From: Asterias amurensis
Lineage: Eukaryota > Echinodermata > Asteroidea > Forcipulatida > Asteriidae
NCBI RefSeq assembly: GCF_032118995.1
Contig: NC_092656.1
Location: 9,243,761 to 9,307,760 of the forward strand
Direction of reading: 5' to 3'
DNA length: 64,000 bases
The notes below the pieces were generated by a model that saw only the letters and a list, made by a program, of their open reading frames with translations, searched no databases and was not told the DNA's origin. The stretch's first letter is position 1. Every line of letters starts with the position of its first letter. A program made the translations under genes and the position numbers. Below are positions 63,398 to 64,000 of the stretch, one piece after another.

Positions 63398-64000
63398 AGA
63401 CGTGTTCGCTAAATCATTCAACCCTGGACAGAACTCCATTTATTGCAGATGATCTTTTATTGTCAAACTCCGTAAATACTAATTGATAGAAACTTCCAAT
63501 AGAGTATGTTTAATTAATCTCTATTGCAAACATTGATTATAGTGGACGAGGGTGAAGCATATGTCATCACGCTACTTTGGGTCGTTGATTATGAATAATT
63601 ATAAATGAAGCTAAACCAGGTGTAACATTTCTTAAACTGGGTGAGTGATTGACAGCTCTCTATAACTCAAGACAACACCCGGTAAACCTACAACGTTGAC
63701 ACCAACCTTTTGTCCGCTACCTGTCAAGGGCTTATTGAAAATCAATCCAGGCCGGAATCCTTCCCACACCTCGCTCTAAATAATTAGAAAAAAGCAAATT
63801 AGCGGCAACGTAAATAAATTTCTATGGAAGACGTGCGGGCACACAAGCCGAGAGACTCAGGCGATCCGCACACCTGGCCGGTCCGTGTATGTAAAAGGGG
63901 GGTTACTTTCGTGACAAGAAAAGAGCAACGGACAAAAGCCACTGGAAGTCGTTTTCTTAGTAGATTTCCGCAGAGAATAGTGCCTTTTATTCGTGCTATA
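63398..64000. other. unassigned intergenic sequence
   Basis: No gene, repeat or RNA feature recognised up to the window edge. Confidence 0.4.

Noticed and set aside
1-64000. CRISPR arrays, LTR or virus-derived elements, rRNA genes
   Set aside because: No regularly spaced short repeats, no paired long terminal repeats, no polymerase, capsid or envelope-like coding, and no rRNA-like stretch were seen.

Overview
This is a stretch of a metazoan nuclear genome. Its genes have GT-AG introns, the nicotinic receptor has seven coding exons, and the spaces between genes are AT-rich and packed with short DNA transposon relics. The gene set and repeat style fit a marine invertebrate deuterostome. An echinoderm, possibly a sea star, is my best guess, but that rests on recollection of similar repeats and was not checked.

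Layout. (1) 0.3-7.4 kb: two nearly identical intronless sulfotransferase-like genes (2934-3782, plus; 6347-7183, minus) face each other tail to tail. Each keeps a matching upstream segment, so they arose by inverted segmental duplication rather than retrocopying. (2) 9.4-19.5 kb: a complete five-exon gene for a type II membrane TNF ligand of ectodysplasin (EDA) type, 473 residues, with a short Gly-X-Y stretch and a C-terminal TNF domain. The locus contains several leftover exon duplications. (3) 23.9-25.8 kb, minus: a 624-residue intronless coding exon of unknown family with a Cys/His knuckle and a PP1-docking-like motif. (4) 29.8-45.7 kb, plus: a complete seven-exon alpha-type nicotinic acetylcholine receptor subunit, 497 residues, with a 10.8 kb first intron. 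(5) 46-64 kb: no gene I can support; MITEs, tRNA-derived SINEs, tandem repeats and unassigned sequence.

Repeats dominate. At least five MITE families (called A-E here) have ends beginning TTAAAG and finishing CTTTAA, which implies TTAA targets. Family A (about 390 bp, internal 15-bp hairpin) and its relative B have about 27 recognisable copies in 64 kb. Family C has five, family D (a near-perfect 380-bp foldback) three whole and one half, family E three. A further family with GGGTGCG ends has four copies, one of them inserted inside a family A copy. tRNA-Ser-like SINEs cluster at 53.8-54.7 kb and also occur at 38.5 and 47.0 kb. I saw no reverse transcriptase, transposase, capsid or envelope coding region, no CRISPR array and no rRNA.

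The three recognised loci have no obvious joint pathway: a sulfotransferase pair, a developmental or immune TNF ligand, and a ligand-gated cation channel. The window reads as an ordinary gene neighbourhood shaped by MITE invasion and local duplication.
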